From Exophiala sp. HKRS030 (taxonomy: Eukaryota > Ascomycota > Eurotiomycetes > Chaetothyriales > Herpotrichiellaceae), in contig JAHWDD010000003.1 of the NCBI GenBank assembly GCA_023897205.1, positions 623,665 to 687,664 on the forward strand: a DNA stretch of 64,000 nucleotides, in the 5' to 3' direction. Every line of letters begins with the position of its first letter. Position 1 is the stretch's first letter. The position numbers were made by a program, and so were the translations under genes. Positions 21,007-32,344 of this stretch are shown here, piece by piece. The notes below the pieces were generated by a model. The model was not told the DNA's origin. It searched no databases and saw only the letters and a program-made list of their open reading frames with translations.

Positions 21007-21964
21007 CTATGAAGCCGATTGGGACCTAGGCGGCCTCATCATGGTCAAAGTGTGCGGCACGTCGATCTCTGGTGAATCGAACTCCACCACATCCACGACT
21101 TTCCAGCCATTTCGCTCATACAGCCTTGACCCAGCTGGTCGAGCATTAAGCCAACTTACTACATTCTCGCGATCAGCAGCGTCCGTTCCCCATTCAATCA
21201 GCTTCTGTCCAATACCCTGTTTCTGATACGACGGATGAACAATCAATCGGTGCAAGCCTAGGATGGATGAAAGACAAAACTCAGCACACTCTCACAACGA
21301 TGTAGAACCACTCGAAATTGGGCGGCATTTGAGCTTGTTGCAAAATTCCAATTCAAACTTCGAGCATGTGGCTTTCAGAAGACTTACACATAAACTTCTT
21401 GCCCCTAATATGGGTGATGCAACTGTTCCATACTTTGCGGCCATGCTCTTCTAGAGGGTCAGAATAGAATGGCTTCAGGTTCGGTTCCTGCTTCGCTGCT
21501 GCGATGTCGACTCCTTCAGCCTCGCCCTGGTCATTTGGTTCTGCAACAACAGCATTCGGCAGCGGGTGTGCGGCAGAGGACGGCTCATCGTTATTTTTCT
21601 TGATCGCGAAAGGGTCGACCTTGGGCACGTTCAAGTATCCCAGCCTCCACTGTGACAGGCCGATGACGGTCTCCTTCTCCGACTCCTCCGCGGAATCTGA
21701 TATCAGAACGACTTTGAATAGGGACGTTTTACCTGACTGGTTCCGCATTGCATTGGTCAACTTTTGAAGAGTGTCGTTGTAGACGCTCTGCGTATCGTAG
21801 CGTTCGCGAAATTCCCAATATGGGTCAGGTCGTAAGGCGAGGTCGGAGAGGTATGCTAGTGTGGGAAGATCGGCTTCGGACGTGACGGGCTTGATGATGT
21901 ATTTGACGCTGTTTGGAGGACGTGGTGTAGTCGTACCCGGAGGTGCTTCTGCGGTTGGAGGCAT
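21007..21964 (-). CDS. GNAT-family N-acetyltransferase, 275 aa
   Basis: Acetyl-CoA-dependent acyltransferase of the GNAT fold. Exons are 21964-21388 and 21257-21007, with a 130-bp intron joining GKKFMC to LHRLIVHPSYQ. The acetyl-CoA pyrophosphate motif is YQKQGIGQKLIEWG (Q/R-x-x-G-x-G/A), followed by NARPAGSRLYERNGWK, the usual fourth-strand region. The N-terminal half (ITKPVTSEADL-type start, FRERYDTQSVYNDTL) and the inserted acidic, low-complexity linker are typical of fungal members. The acceptor molecule is unknown. The frame has no earlier ATG close by, so 21964 is a natural start. Confidence 0.9.
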
Positions 21965-24737
21965 CCTTTACCAAACTTTGGACTTTGACAAGTGTGTCCT
22001 CTTAGCCGCGCAGTGATTTGGTCGTCAGGGCCCGTGGTGAAAGGACTTGCAGCATTTGGTTAATACCTCTTCTGGATGGTGGTTCGTGTCCTCGAAAAGT
22101 TCCACTACTCAGTATACGACAGCGGCACGAAGAAGCGTTCTCTGACTCCTCCGTTCTAGCAAGTGCTTCGTTCCATGCAACTGTCAGACTCAAGATCAAC
22201 GATTGGCGACGAGTGTGTGTTTGACGATTTCCTGTCGGTAAGTATATTCGCTGATTGACCTACTTGTGCCAAATGACTGACTCATAAAAGGACCTCGGGC
22301 ATCTGGCCAATAGTCGGAGATGCTCGGATATGACATCCTGTCACGTACTCCAGGCAGCACCACGAAGCAATGTGGACGCCCACCCTTATACGGAGTACAT
22401 ATCTCGCATATACCTAGTGGTCGTTGCAGAAGGCCCAAGAGTACAGTCCTCGAATACTTCTCGAAGAGAGCTTGGATCTACAAATGGTCTGCGCATGGGC
22501 AGACGAGCGGCGGCTCTGGGATACAATCTTGGCGTCCAAGCACCAGCGAAGGATCCCAACCATGGAAATTGAGCCTATGGCAACAATGGTGTACCGAGTT
22601 ACAGTACTGTTACGATGCTACCGACGGCACTCTGTACTTCATGAACCGATGAGGCTAGGAGTGACCCGCATGATGAATGGTTCATAAGCGAAATGAGCGG
22701 CGGCCATATCACGCACCGTACACGAGATTGGGAGTATATCGCGAACGCAATGTTGCATTGATCGATGTGATACTGACTCATAAGTCAACGAAGATCCTAG
22801 ATGTGGACAAATTACACAAGACCTGCCGAGGTCTTTTGTTGTTGTCTTCTGCGACTGCCATCACGTATGGTTTTACTCGCCTTGGCCGTCACTACACAAT
22901 GTCTGGTGACTGACTCATTCTCTCCCAGTACTAGTAAAGCATCAAGTTTCCCTTGGTGGCGAATCAGAACTGAGAAGATTCTCTTTAGCAAGGGTGGCCG
23001 CATATTTCGCTGCACAGTGATCACGATGCGAACAACAGAATTCAGGTATATGCTTTCTGACCAACCTCGATTCTATCGACCAAGGCCATTAAGAAAGAGG
23101 AACTGGGCGTTCATTGGTCTCAATGGACCAAGCTTGTCTTGCCACGAACGTTGCACTAATCCCATTGACACCCTTCTGATATCGAAACGAGCTCAGGGTT
23201 CTTGTTGTTCGGAGTCCGGCATTTGAGATGGTCAGGCCGTTTTCCCGCTGAAAGGTGAACACAGGAAGGTATCCCACAGACTCTGCGCATGCAGTTTCTT
23301 GAGCGGGGAGTAAGACCTGGAGCTTACCAGGGATATGTGTCAACTAAACGACAAGAAGATCCCGTTGATGGCTTGTAAATAGCCCGCGCTCAAACCACAC
23401 CACTACAAGGGCGCGAGATACCAGGAGTAAAGTCAACTGCAAGTGCGTGAAATCCTTGTTCAAGGCAAGTAGCATCCTTCAGCTCTCCATCTATCGTTCC
23501 ACCACGTCAATTGTACTTGTGACTGTAGTCTCCTGCCCCTAGGAAGAGTTTTCAAGGTGGAGATAAACGGTATTCCCCAGCGCACAGTCATACCTGGTCG
23601 TATTCGCCCTCGAGGCAGGACACCAGAAACATGCACAAAGCGATCATCAATAGAATCTCAACACGTGTGGGCGATCGTGCTAGCTTGACCCTCCCCTCCC
23701 GGCAAACCGCGTGCGCTCCAGGGTTTTTGAAGCATGTATTATCATGAGAGGGAAGAATATCTCCACTCGTGCCGTGCTGCGATGTACATTGACGGCCCTG
23801 GCTTCAACGGGCCATCGATACGAGCACTCGTACTCGTACTCGTAGTAACGAGGACGATCGCTGTCGCTGGGTGATGGCCCGAAAAACAGGGCATGCTCGT
23901 CGTCGTCCCGCAGTGTGAGTACGACCTACGCGGGGACAGGCAACAAGGGTGGGCATTGTTCTGATCCTGAAACCTGCGACGTTGCATTTACAAGAAATCC
24001 TGAATTGGACAACGATTGGTGTGGACATCCGAGTGGGTAGTGGTAGTATGCGATGGTAAGTGATCAGCAGATTCGTTGCATTTAGGCCTGAATTGCTGCT
24101 TCAAACGACAGAAACATTACGGAATATGTTGATCGCCCGTTGTTCCCTATGCGGTCAGTGGCGTCTTTAGGAGGCTTGCTCGGCAAGACGGCAGCCTCTT
24201 TGTGGCCTCTTTGGACCAGCTCGGCGGCCAATTAAGCTAGACACAAGCACGCATGGGTCACGCCTTAGGGGGGTTCTATACACCAGGATTGGATGTACAC
24301 CCACAGCCACGCCAGTCACCCTGGCAAGCCATTTCCGGACATTCAAGCCTCATGCGAGATCCACTTCTATCACACTGACCAAGCCCAGTCTCTGCTCCCT
24401 CCTCCTCCATTCTTCCCCACAGGCCATTCAACTGCCAGTCATGCTATAGTCTGGGAGACCCGGTCAAACGATGCGCATGTAACTCTCTCCGCCCAGAGAG
24501 GTCTGCTAGGGTGGTCACTGGGTGAAGGTGAGGGCACCAGGTTGGGTGCACAGGTCAATCTATTTTTTTCTCTCCATGACCTAGACTAAACGGATCTGTT
24601 GATATGTCCGTCTGTCGTGGCGTCGCGTGCGAAAAAAGCTACAAGTACACCAGGCGCCCACCCTGTGTCGCTCTCCCTCTCAACCCTCCCAAGGTACACC
24701 TCTTGTGTCTAGGTACGCAGACGACTCGTTCCACAAC
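21965..24737. other. Gene-poor gap of 2.8 kb
   Basis: No gene is supported. All open frames are under 145 codons, mix frames and show no domain. No repeat element ends were seen. The right part must hold the promoter of the glucose-type transporter. Confidence 0.55.
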
Positions 24738-26791
24738 ATGTACCAGATTGGCAACATCTACTTCATCACGGCCATCGCCGTCATCGGTGGTGGCCTGTTT
24801 GGTTTCGATATCTCGTCGATGTCGGCCATCATCGGCACTGACCAATACAAATGGTATGTTCAGAACTCGCAAGATCTGCCTGCGAATCTGTTGTCACTGA
24901 CTTTGTGATCTCTCAGTTACTTCAACGAAGGATCCGGCCCACCTGACTGCTCCGGTCCTCACTCAAGCACTCAGGGTGGTATTACTGCTGCTATGCCCGG
25001 TGGTTCGTTCCTCGGTGCCCTTGCCTCTGGCTTCGTAGGTTGCCCCTAGACCTAAAGACGCTTGTCATTGCTAATCTCAATCAGTTGACCGACATCTTTG
25101 GTCGTAAGAAGGCCATTCAAATGGGTTCCGTTATCTGGTGCATTGGCTGTATCATTGTGTGCGCGTCGCAAAATATTGGCATGCTTGTGGTCGGTCGCTT
25201 CATCAACGGTGTCAGTGTCGGTATTTGCTCTGCCCAAGGTATGTCCATATTTGCAACCCCTGGGTTCGTACATGGCTGACAGTACACGCACAGTTCCTGT
25301 TTATGTCGCCGAGCTTGCGCCTCCTAGCAAGCGTGGCCGTGTGGTCGGTGCTCAACAATGGGCCATCACATGGGGTATCATGATCATGTTCTACATCTCT
25401 TATGGATGTAGCTACATCAAAGGGTCTGCGGCCTTCCGTGTCCCATGGGGCTTGCAGATGATTCCAGCCATCATCCTTGGATTCGCGCTCTTCTTTACCC
25501 CCGAATCTCCAAGGTACGTCTTTGAAATTCGCAAACGCTCGCCAGGGGATATACTGACCCATGGACAGATGGTTGGCTCGCAAGGATCGCTGGGAAGAAG
25601 CTCACGGCGTTTTGGGTACGTATATCTACTATCTGCTTATTGAGAGCTCTAGCTGACTGGATTTGTCACAGCCCTCGTCCATGCCAAGGGTAACCGCGAT
25701 GCACCTTTCGTCTTGAAAGAACTTCAGGAAATCCGTGAATTCGTAGCGTTCGAGGCCCAGACCAAGGACGTTTCTTACCTTGAACTCATCAAGCCGAACA
25801 TGGTCTACCGACTCCACGTCGGTGTCTTCACCCAGATCTGGTCTCAATTGACAGGAATGAACGTGATGATGTATTGTAAGTGGTATGACATTCGAGGCAA
25901 AAACACAATACTTACAGCGAATAGATATTACATATGTCTTCGGCATGGCTGGCTTGACGGGCAACACGAACCTGATTGCTAGCAGCATTCAATATGTAAG
26001 TCTGAAGGCCGTAAATTCTCCCAGAGTAACTTATGTCTGACAATTTTTAGGTCATCAACGTTGGCATGACCATTTTCGCATTGGTCTTTATTGACCGTTG
26101 GGGACGTCGATGGCCATTGTTGATCGGTTCAACCTTTATGATGACTTGGATGTGGGCCAATGCTGGCCTGCTGGCTTCCTACGGCAGCCCAGCGCCACCT
26201 GGAGGTGTTGGTGGCGTTCCTGAAGAGTCGTGGCAAATCAGTGGTGCTCCTGCTAGAGCAGTCATCGCCTGCACCTACCTGTTTGTGGCTTCCTTCGCAC
26301 CAACTTGGGGTCCGGTCAGTTGGATATACCCTCCGGAGCTGTTCCCTTTGCGACTGAGAGGCAAGGCTGTTGCCGTCACGACTGCTTCGAACTGGGTCTT
26401 CAACTTTGCCCTCTCGTACTTCGTCCCACCTGCCTTTGTAAGTGCCACCGTCGATTGAGCTGACAGAACGCACAAGCTAATTGAAAACTAGGAAAACATC
26501 AAGTGGAAGACTTATCTCGTCTTTGGTTGCTTCTGCACGGCCATGACCATCCACGTCTTCTTCTGCTTTCCCGAAACCGCTGGCAAGACCCTGGAAGAGG
26601 TCGATGAGATTTTCAACAGTGGTGTCAAGCCATGGAACACTCATGTGGACTTCCATCGTGTCCGCAGAGAAGAACAAGGTGACATCGACATGGAAAAGAA
26701 GTTGAGTCTTGGTGGCCAACACCACGAGAACACAGATGTCGCCAACGCTACCACCGAAACTCAGACCATTGAGAAGCATGAAGCTGCATGA
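24738..26791 (+). CDS. High-affinity glucose-type MFS sugar transporter, 538 aa
   Basis: Twelve-helix hexose transporter of the sugar porter family, plasma membrane. Nine exons: 24738-24853, 24917-25034, 25085-25238, 25294-25513, 25569-25615, 25672-25875, 25925-25995, 26051-26437 and 26492-26791. They total 539 codons with all phases consistent. Signatures: GGGLFGFDISSMSAIIG in helix 1, QGGITAAMPGGSFLGAL, DIFGRKKAIQ, VPVYVAELAPPSKRGR, PESPRWLARKDRWEEAH, QLTGMNVMMYYITYVF, DRWGRR and PETAGKTLEEVDEIF. The helix 1 and PGGS wording matches yeast and mould high-affinity glucose transporters. The acidic and Gln-rich C-tail is cytosolic. ATG 24738 (MYQIGNIYF) fits the family start. Glucose repression is likely from the family, but no CreA site was confirmed. 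Confidence 0.94.
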
Positions 26792-27555
26792 GTGAATCAT
26801 CTCGCGAATGTGCGTACATGGTCTCGGGTTTAACCGAGACACATTGCCCAAGTAATTGAATTGATCTCATGGACCGGACCATAGCTATGATCGAGGTCGA
26901 TATGGATGGACAATAGCCCTCAGAAGAGACGTAGGAGGATGGAACGTATTCACTCACTAACTCCTTTGGAAGTAAATTTGTTCGAGAATGCCTATTTGAT
27001 TATCCACATGCAATGCTCTTTGTGCTGTAACTCAAGGCGGTCTCTTACTCTACTCCGTACGAGCCTTTGCTGATGTAAATAGTTTCGTCAGCCTTGCTAA
27101 ACTAATTTTAGAATTCCGGCGCCTGCCACGAAGCGCCTAGTGGCCCCTACTGGAATACTTGCACAATTGGCATCCTGAGCCTTGCCAGCCCACAATGATA
27201 GGCGTCTTGGGTGTGCTCCAGTTGCCCCTCGGTTCAACACCAGGCTCCCATTCCTGCCCAACGAAAGGGCTTACGGTTATAGGAACTTGCCTTGGATCAG
27301 CCTAGTAGTAAGCCTCATGCTCCTTGGTATTTTGTACGCCAATGCAGCATCATGACTCTCTCGCCTGCCACTTCAGCTACACTGCCCAGGATTAGTTTTT
27401 TTCTGGCCCTCACTTCTTGACATGATATGCTTTGCGCCACCATCGCCTCTCTTCTGGTTGGGCATTGCTAGCATGCATATTGGCCAGAGAATGTCCTGAA
27501 CATCGCTTCTGTTCCGTACTTCTCGACATGTCAAGAACATGACCTTGACATCGCC
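26792..27555. other. Intergenic between glucose transporter and RING gene
   Basis: About 760 bp; no gene or repeat recognised. It holds the transporter 3' UTR and the RING-gene promoter. Confidence 0.6.
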
Positions 27556-30423
27556 ATGGCTGCAGCTGCTGTTCCTTCGGCCACAGGCCTTCTCAACCTA
27601 GAGAAAGAGCTCGTTTGCTTCATCTGCACAGAAATCCTCTACCAACCTCTAACTCTCCTCGACTGCTTACATACATTTTGCGGATCTTGTCTGAAAGAAT
27701 GGTTCTCGCACCAACACCGCAAGGCATTACACTCTCACTCCACCTCCTCTGGGTCTGCGTATACTTGTCCGACATGTCGTGCGGTCGTCAAAGATGTTCA
27801 ACACAATGCCATGATCAATACTTTGTTGGAGATGTTCCTAGCTGCGAATCCCGAGAAGGATCGGTCGCAGGAAGAGAAGGCGGAGATGGCTCAGGCCTAC
27901 AGACCAGGCGACGATATACTTCCAAAGATCGAGGGTCATAGGCGCAGAGAGCGGAGAAGGCGAGAGGAAGAAGAGGTGTCACACCGCGATCGAAGAGGTC
28001 AAGATGACAGAAGCAGACGAGAATACCAATTACACCCTTCCTCGGCTGAAACTAGACGTGCCCCTCGGTCATCTAGTGGGAGCACCACAAGCCGTGAGCG
28101 GCGACCAAGATCTGACAGCTCGAGGACCCCAGATCGCACAGACAGACATCAACGTCAATCAAGCGTAGATGCTGTAGCATCAAGGACCCGGTCGAGGGAT
28201 AATGCCAGTGCTGAACATGTGTCAAGCTCTTCTCCGGCGCTCGGATCTCCTCGCCATCCAGATGCAGTGGAAGCTCGTCAGCGAGGAGCACGCACTGTGG
28301 CTCACCAGGCCAGCTTGATCTCAATCGTTAGTGCATCGGAAAGCGGAACTGGGACTGGTGAGAGTCTCAACGAAGCACAGGTAATGCAAGAGATCCTGGC
28401 TGATGGGCTTTTGGATGGTATCAACATCGATGAGTTGACAGAGGCCGAACAAGATGAACTTAGTGAGATGATAGCCGAAAGATACCGTCAATTGCACCCG
28501 GAGAGAGTACGTCGAGCACCATCAAATGGCGTCACACCTGACGAGCCGGGGTCAACATTGGTGCGTTCAGAAGAGCAGAGTGAGGAAGTCGATCGTCGTC
28601 CGCGTGCACCATCGAGCAGTAGTCAACGGCAGCATCCCCATCCTAGTCCTCGAACGAGCCGCAGTGTGGTCATCGGCGCCCCAGCCGTGCGCCCGCCAAC
28701 ATCGTTCCCTCAGTCCACAGCTGATCCGGCCTTGCCAGCACTACAAGATAGAGCCCATCGACGCAGAGCCTCGAATGAAAGTGGCAGAAGTGAACAGTCA
28801 GCCACAAGGACTGGAAGGAGATCTGCAACCGATCTATCTGAAAGGCCACAGTCCAGCTCCACAGCCTTGGAACGCCCTCGGCAACTATCTAATACGAACA
28901 GAGCAAACACAGAACCGAAAAGTCATCCAAGAGCGTCCGAGGTATGGCAAGCTACTGGCCGACCAGTTGCTAGTCCACCTCAAACTGGGTCCTCCTCGTC
29001 ACAGTCTCCTAGGGTAGTGATGTCAAGTGTGAACACAGGACCGGTTCCTACCACAATCTCAAGGTCCGAGCCATCTATTCCAGCAGTGCCGGCGATAATA
29101 GCGTCGACTGGACATGCAAAATCTTCAGTCGCATGTGCGCGATGCTCACGACCTAACATCCAGTATGAGGTCCATAAGCATTGCGCATCTTGCGACATTG
29201 ATCTATGTATGAAGTGTTACAGAGCTGGTCGTGGTTGCAATCACTGGTTTGGGTTTGGCCATGCTGCCATGTTCAGGTTCGAATCATCACATCCTGCAAG
29301 AGTTGGACAGGCGATCGAGTTACCCCATATGCTTATTGGCCGACAGTATCAGAGGCAGCCTTCCTTGCAGAATTCTGCACTGGCAGCCATGGACGCAAAC
29401 TTACGTCCGCTAGAGGGTAATTTCTGCGACCGATGTGGCGCATTTGCCAATGAATGTTTCTGGTCATGCGATTACTGCAATGACGGTGAATGGGGATTTT
29501 GCAATGATTGTGTCAATACAAACCATTGCTGTAGGCATCCTCTCTTGCCAGTTGCCCACAAGTCAACTGTCCCAGATGTTGCTCCCCGGACTGGTCCTTC
29601 AACGCATTCTGGTGCCCTGACACTGAACCCTTTTAGCGCTGTAGGAGGGGTGCCATCACCAGCACACAGCGCTCCTTCAAGTGCTACTTCAGCCACTGGG
29701 TTTGGTGCTGGGCTTCGCGTTGACTTTGTCCCGTTGGTAATTACAACGAACTGTGATATTTGCTCACGGCCTATTTCGCCAGAGGACCTTCGTTATCATT
29801 GTCCGGAACATGCTACACCGTCGCCAGAGAGGCCTGATCAGAAAGGTGATTATGATCTTTGCCGATCCTGTTATCTCAGCTTTGTCAAGACGGGTCGTAT
29901 CAAGCGTGAAGATGGCCCAGATGGGTGGCGCCTCTGCCCAGAGGGCCATCGCATGATAGCTGTGGTGTTCGAAATGGATGCGGACGGCGGACAACGGAGA
30001 GTGATCACCTGTGATCTGGTCGGCGGTACTAAAATGACTGGAGCAGACATAGTGGCATGGAAGCTTGCCAGGACTCATCTGAACGAGACACCCTGTGCGG
30101 AACCTACCACCAACAGCACTAGTCGGGGACAATGGATCTGGCGTGAGGATAGCACCAGCACACGACGTATGGCTCGTCCGAGGACAACAACCTTGCCGTC
30201 TTCTACAAATTTTCCTCCGAATGGGGGTATCGGCAAGATTTGTCGTAGCCTGTGGAGTTATTATCCCGATGAAGGCGAGGAAGGGAAGGGTGAATTGATG
30301 TTTCCCAAGCATGCGGAAGTGGGTGAAATTGAAGAGGTTAATGAAGATTGGTGGTTTGGGGTCTATGCTGGAGATATGGGCGTTTTCCCTTCTACGTATG
30401 TACGGGAAATATCGACTGGTTGA
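27556..30423 (+). CDS. RING finger / ZZ-like zinc finger / SH3 protein, 955 aa
   Basis: Predicted cytosolic E3 ubiquitin ligase or scaffold. An N-terminal C3HC4 RING lies at residues 21-80 (CFICTEILYQPLTLLDC, then HTFCGSCLKEWF, then CPTCRAV after a Ser-rich insertion). A long basic and Ser-rich disordered region follows. Three Cys-rich ZZ-like modules lie near residues 523-570 (CARCSRPNIQYEVHKHCASC), 623-665 (CDRCGAFANECFWSCDYC) and 731-780 (CDICSRPISPEDLRYHC). An SH3 domain ends the protein (residues 890-955), with RSLWSYYPDEGE, NEDWWFGVY and GVFPSTYV matching the ALYDY, WW and PxxY positions. No intron is needed. The combination is uncommon, and partners are unknown. Confidence 0.9.
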   Translation: MAAAAVPSATGLLNLEKELVCFICTEILYQPLTLLDCLHTFCGSCLKEWFSHQHRKALHSHSTSSGSAYTCPTCRAVVKDVQHNAMINTLLEMFLAANPEKDRSQEEKAEMAQAYRPGDDILPKIEGHRRRERRRREEEEVSHRDRRGQDDRSRREYQLHPSSAETRRAPRSSSGSTTSRERRPRSDSSRTPDRTDRHQRQSSVDAVASRTRSRDNASAEHVSSSSPALGSPRHPDAVEARQRGARTVAHQASLISIVSASESGTGTGESLNEAQVMQEILADGLLDGINIDELTEAEQDELSEMIAERYRQLHPERVRRAPSNGVTPDEPGSTLVRSEEQSEEVDRRPRAPSSSSQRQHPHPSPRTSRSVVIGAPAVRPPTSFPQSTADPALPALQDRAHRRRASNESGRSEQSATRTGRRSATDLSERPQSSSTALERPRQLSNTNRANTEPKSHPRASEVWQATGRPVASPPQTGSSSSQSPRVVMSSVNTGPVPTTISRSEPSIPAVPAIIASTGHAKSSVACARCSRPNIQYEVHKHCASCDIDLCMKCYRAGRGCNHWFGFGHAAMFRFESSHPARVGQAIELPHMLIGRQYQRQPSLQNSALAAMDANLRPLEGNFCDRCGAFANECFWSCDYCNDGEWGFCNDCVNTNHCCRHPLLPVAHKSTVPDVAPRTGPSTHSGALTLNPFSAVGGVPSPAHSAPSSATSATGFGAGLRVDFVPLVITTNCDICSRPISPEDLRYHCPEHATPSPERPDQKGDYDLCRSCYLSFVKTGRIKREDGPDGWRLCPEGHRMIAVVFEMDADGGQRRVITCDLVGGTKMTGADIVAWKLARTHLNETPCAEPTTNSTSRGQWIWREDSTSTRRMARPRTTTLPSSTNFPPNGGIGKICRSLWSYYPDEGEEGKGELMFPKHAEVGEIEEVNEDWWFGVYAGDMGVFPSTYVREISTG

Positions 30424-31199
30424 GTACCTGCAGGTCACAGTTGCATCAGGATGCGCACATTGTCGTGATTTATAATGATCTAGTTATGGGATATCAGACC
30501 ACGAAGAAACGACCTCAGAGTCTATTATGATTACGATGATGACTGTCTTGTTGAGAGTGGCCGAACTGAAAAGGTTTTTGTCGGATGTGGAAATAGGAGG
30601 GATATTTTGAGATGACTTTTGCAACACACGAAAATTCGGCTTCAGACTTGATAGGAGAGGTATTGGTTATATTGATTCAAGGTCTATATAAGATTTGGGT
30701 TCATTTTTATGTCGTGTCTATCACATCATCTTGATCAGCATGATCATGATTCTCATCACGTTTCTTGAAAACAAGAGATCCATGAGTTTCCATGAAACGA
30801 AATGTGTCACATTAAATAGGGCTTGCTTGATATTCCTAACGTTTTCTCTTTGGTCGCTAAACAAACGTCTCTGATCTCTGGTTTCTGGTCACCAATCACT
30901 GATCACTGTTATTGACTGTTTCTACTCGGTGAGAGGCTATGGGGGAGGTGAAAGAGAGAGGGGGTGGGAAGGGAGGATGTCAATGCCAAACGCCAGACCT
31001 TCACCCCTTTGCTCACCTCGCCATCGGTTGCTCTGTCCGAATTGTTTAAAAGAGGCAGGCAATATAACACCGACTCATTCTTCTGATCGAAAACATGTAC
31101 ACCGTGAGACAGCTTCCCAAGAGAAATCGGTGTCGTTGATAAATTGAGATTGAGATTGATTGAGACCATCTGTTCTTTTTTAATCTTTCCAAAAGAAGA
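30424..31199. other. Intergenic downstream of the RING gene
   Basis: About 780 bp, AT-rich; no gene seen. It holds the RING-gene 3' UTR and the promoter of the orphan gene. Confidence 0.6.
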
Positions 31200-31955
31200 A
31201 TGGCTTCTCAAGATACTTGTGATGGTCTGGCGGCAACAGCACAAGGAAATGAATCATCACGACAGATCCAACAACCTGAGCATGTACAGTCTGGACAGAT
31301 CGATGATCATGATTCTCATATTTCCATAGACCCAAACGACATGAATGATGGAGTCCGGGGAGGAGGAAGAAGGGGCATGGAAATGGAAGTGGAAGGCCGC
31401 GACGACGACGACAGCGACAGTATCGACCGAGAACGTGTCAAAGCCTGTATCGACTTTACCCTATGGCAACATTCAGAAGGTAGATGCATGAGTGAACATT
31501 TCCAAGATAGGGTGGCGTACAACCTGGCAAACCACAGATGGCATATGAGGCGCAAAAAAGGGTACAAAGGGTTTGGTTTTGGTCGCCTCACAAAAGAGAA
31601 AAGCCACCACAAGGATTGCTCGAGTTGTATAGCTTCCTATGCAAACTCTGGTGTCCTCTGGGAAGAATTTGTCCAGGCTGTAGGAGATTGGAGGAATCGT
31701 CAGAAGATACTCGAGACCTACATCTCGGTAGGAACGCAACCATGTCGTCCCCTTGATCATGATGATGGACAAAAACAACAACACACACTTGTTGAGCGTG
31801 CAGAGGAAGCTTTGGACGTATGCAGTAGAAGTCTGGAATCTTACGAATCTTGTCGTGAACCTTTGCGCGACGTTCTCGACACTTTGAAAAAAAAACTGAG
31901 TCCGAAAGCTATCGAGATGGCAGAGGGGATGATGGAACAAATGCGGACATTGTGA
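31200..31955 (+). CDS. Uncharacterised acidic/basic protein, 251 aa
   Basis: I do not recognise a family. A single open frame from ATG 31200 gives a hydrophilic protein without signal peptide or membrane segment. The first 80 residues are Asp-, Gln- and Gly-rich and look disordered (RDDDDSDSIDRE). A basic central part (RRKKGYKGFGFGRLTKEK) holds a CxxC pair (KDCSSCIAS). The last 90 residues are predicted helical with a coiled-coil look (VERAEEALDVCSRSLESYE, then DVLDTLKKKLSPKAIEMAE). The frame codes to its end with an ordinary stop and a TTT-rich 5' UTR. The reverse strand also has a 200-codon open frame, but it lacks sensible composition. Probably a lineage-specific gene. Confidence 0.65.
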   Translation: MASQDTCDGLAATAQGNESSRQIQQPEHVQSGQIDDHDSHISIDPNDMNDGVRGGGRRGMEMEVEGRDDDDSDSIDRERVKACIDFTLWQHSEGRCMSEHFQDRVAYNLANHRWHMRRKKGYKGFGFGRLTKEKSHHKDCSSCIASYANSGVLWEEFVQAVGDWRNRQKILETYISVGTQPCRPLDHDDGQKQQHTLVERAEEALDVCSRSLESYESCREPLRDVLDTLKKKLSPKAIEMAEGMMEQMRTL

Positions 31956-32344
31956 GGGAGTAGATATAGCGTATATGATTTCGTCTGACATTGTTCCGAG
32001 GCTTGGATCTAGACCTAAATGGTTGGATGAAATAGTGTCAGACAGTGTATGGAGTATCATACCAGAAGTATCCATTTCCGGAGCAAAGGGTGATCATTTC
32101 AGTTGTGGTGGTCTACGGCGGAGCATATGCATGAACTACTCGACCTGGCAATTGGACCGCAGTCAGCAAAGCAGCTTAGAACAAAGGATTCGTTGAAACA
32201 TTGACTGCTTCACCTTCCACCTCGTATTGTGGCTGTGGTGTGCGTTGGCAGGTATCTTTTCTGTTTCAAAAAGGACTGCAGGCTCAGTCTTTCTGTTTGT
32301 TCAGTGTGAACGTCATCCCTTCTTCACCAACAACCTCAAAAGTC
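31956..32344. other. Intergenic upstream of coronin
   Basis: About 390 bp holding the coronin promoter. No gene or repeat seen. Confidence 0.6.
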
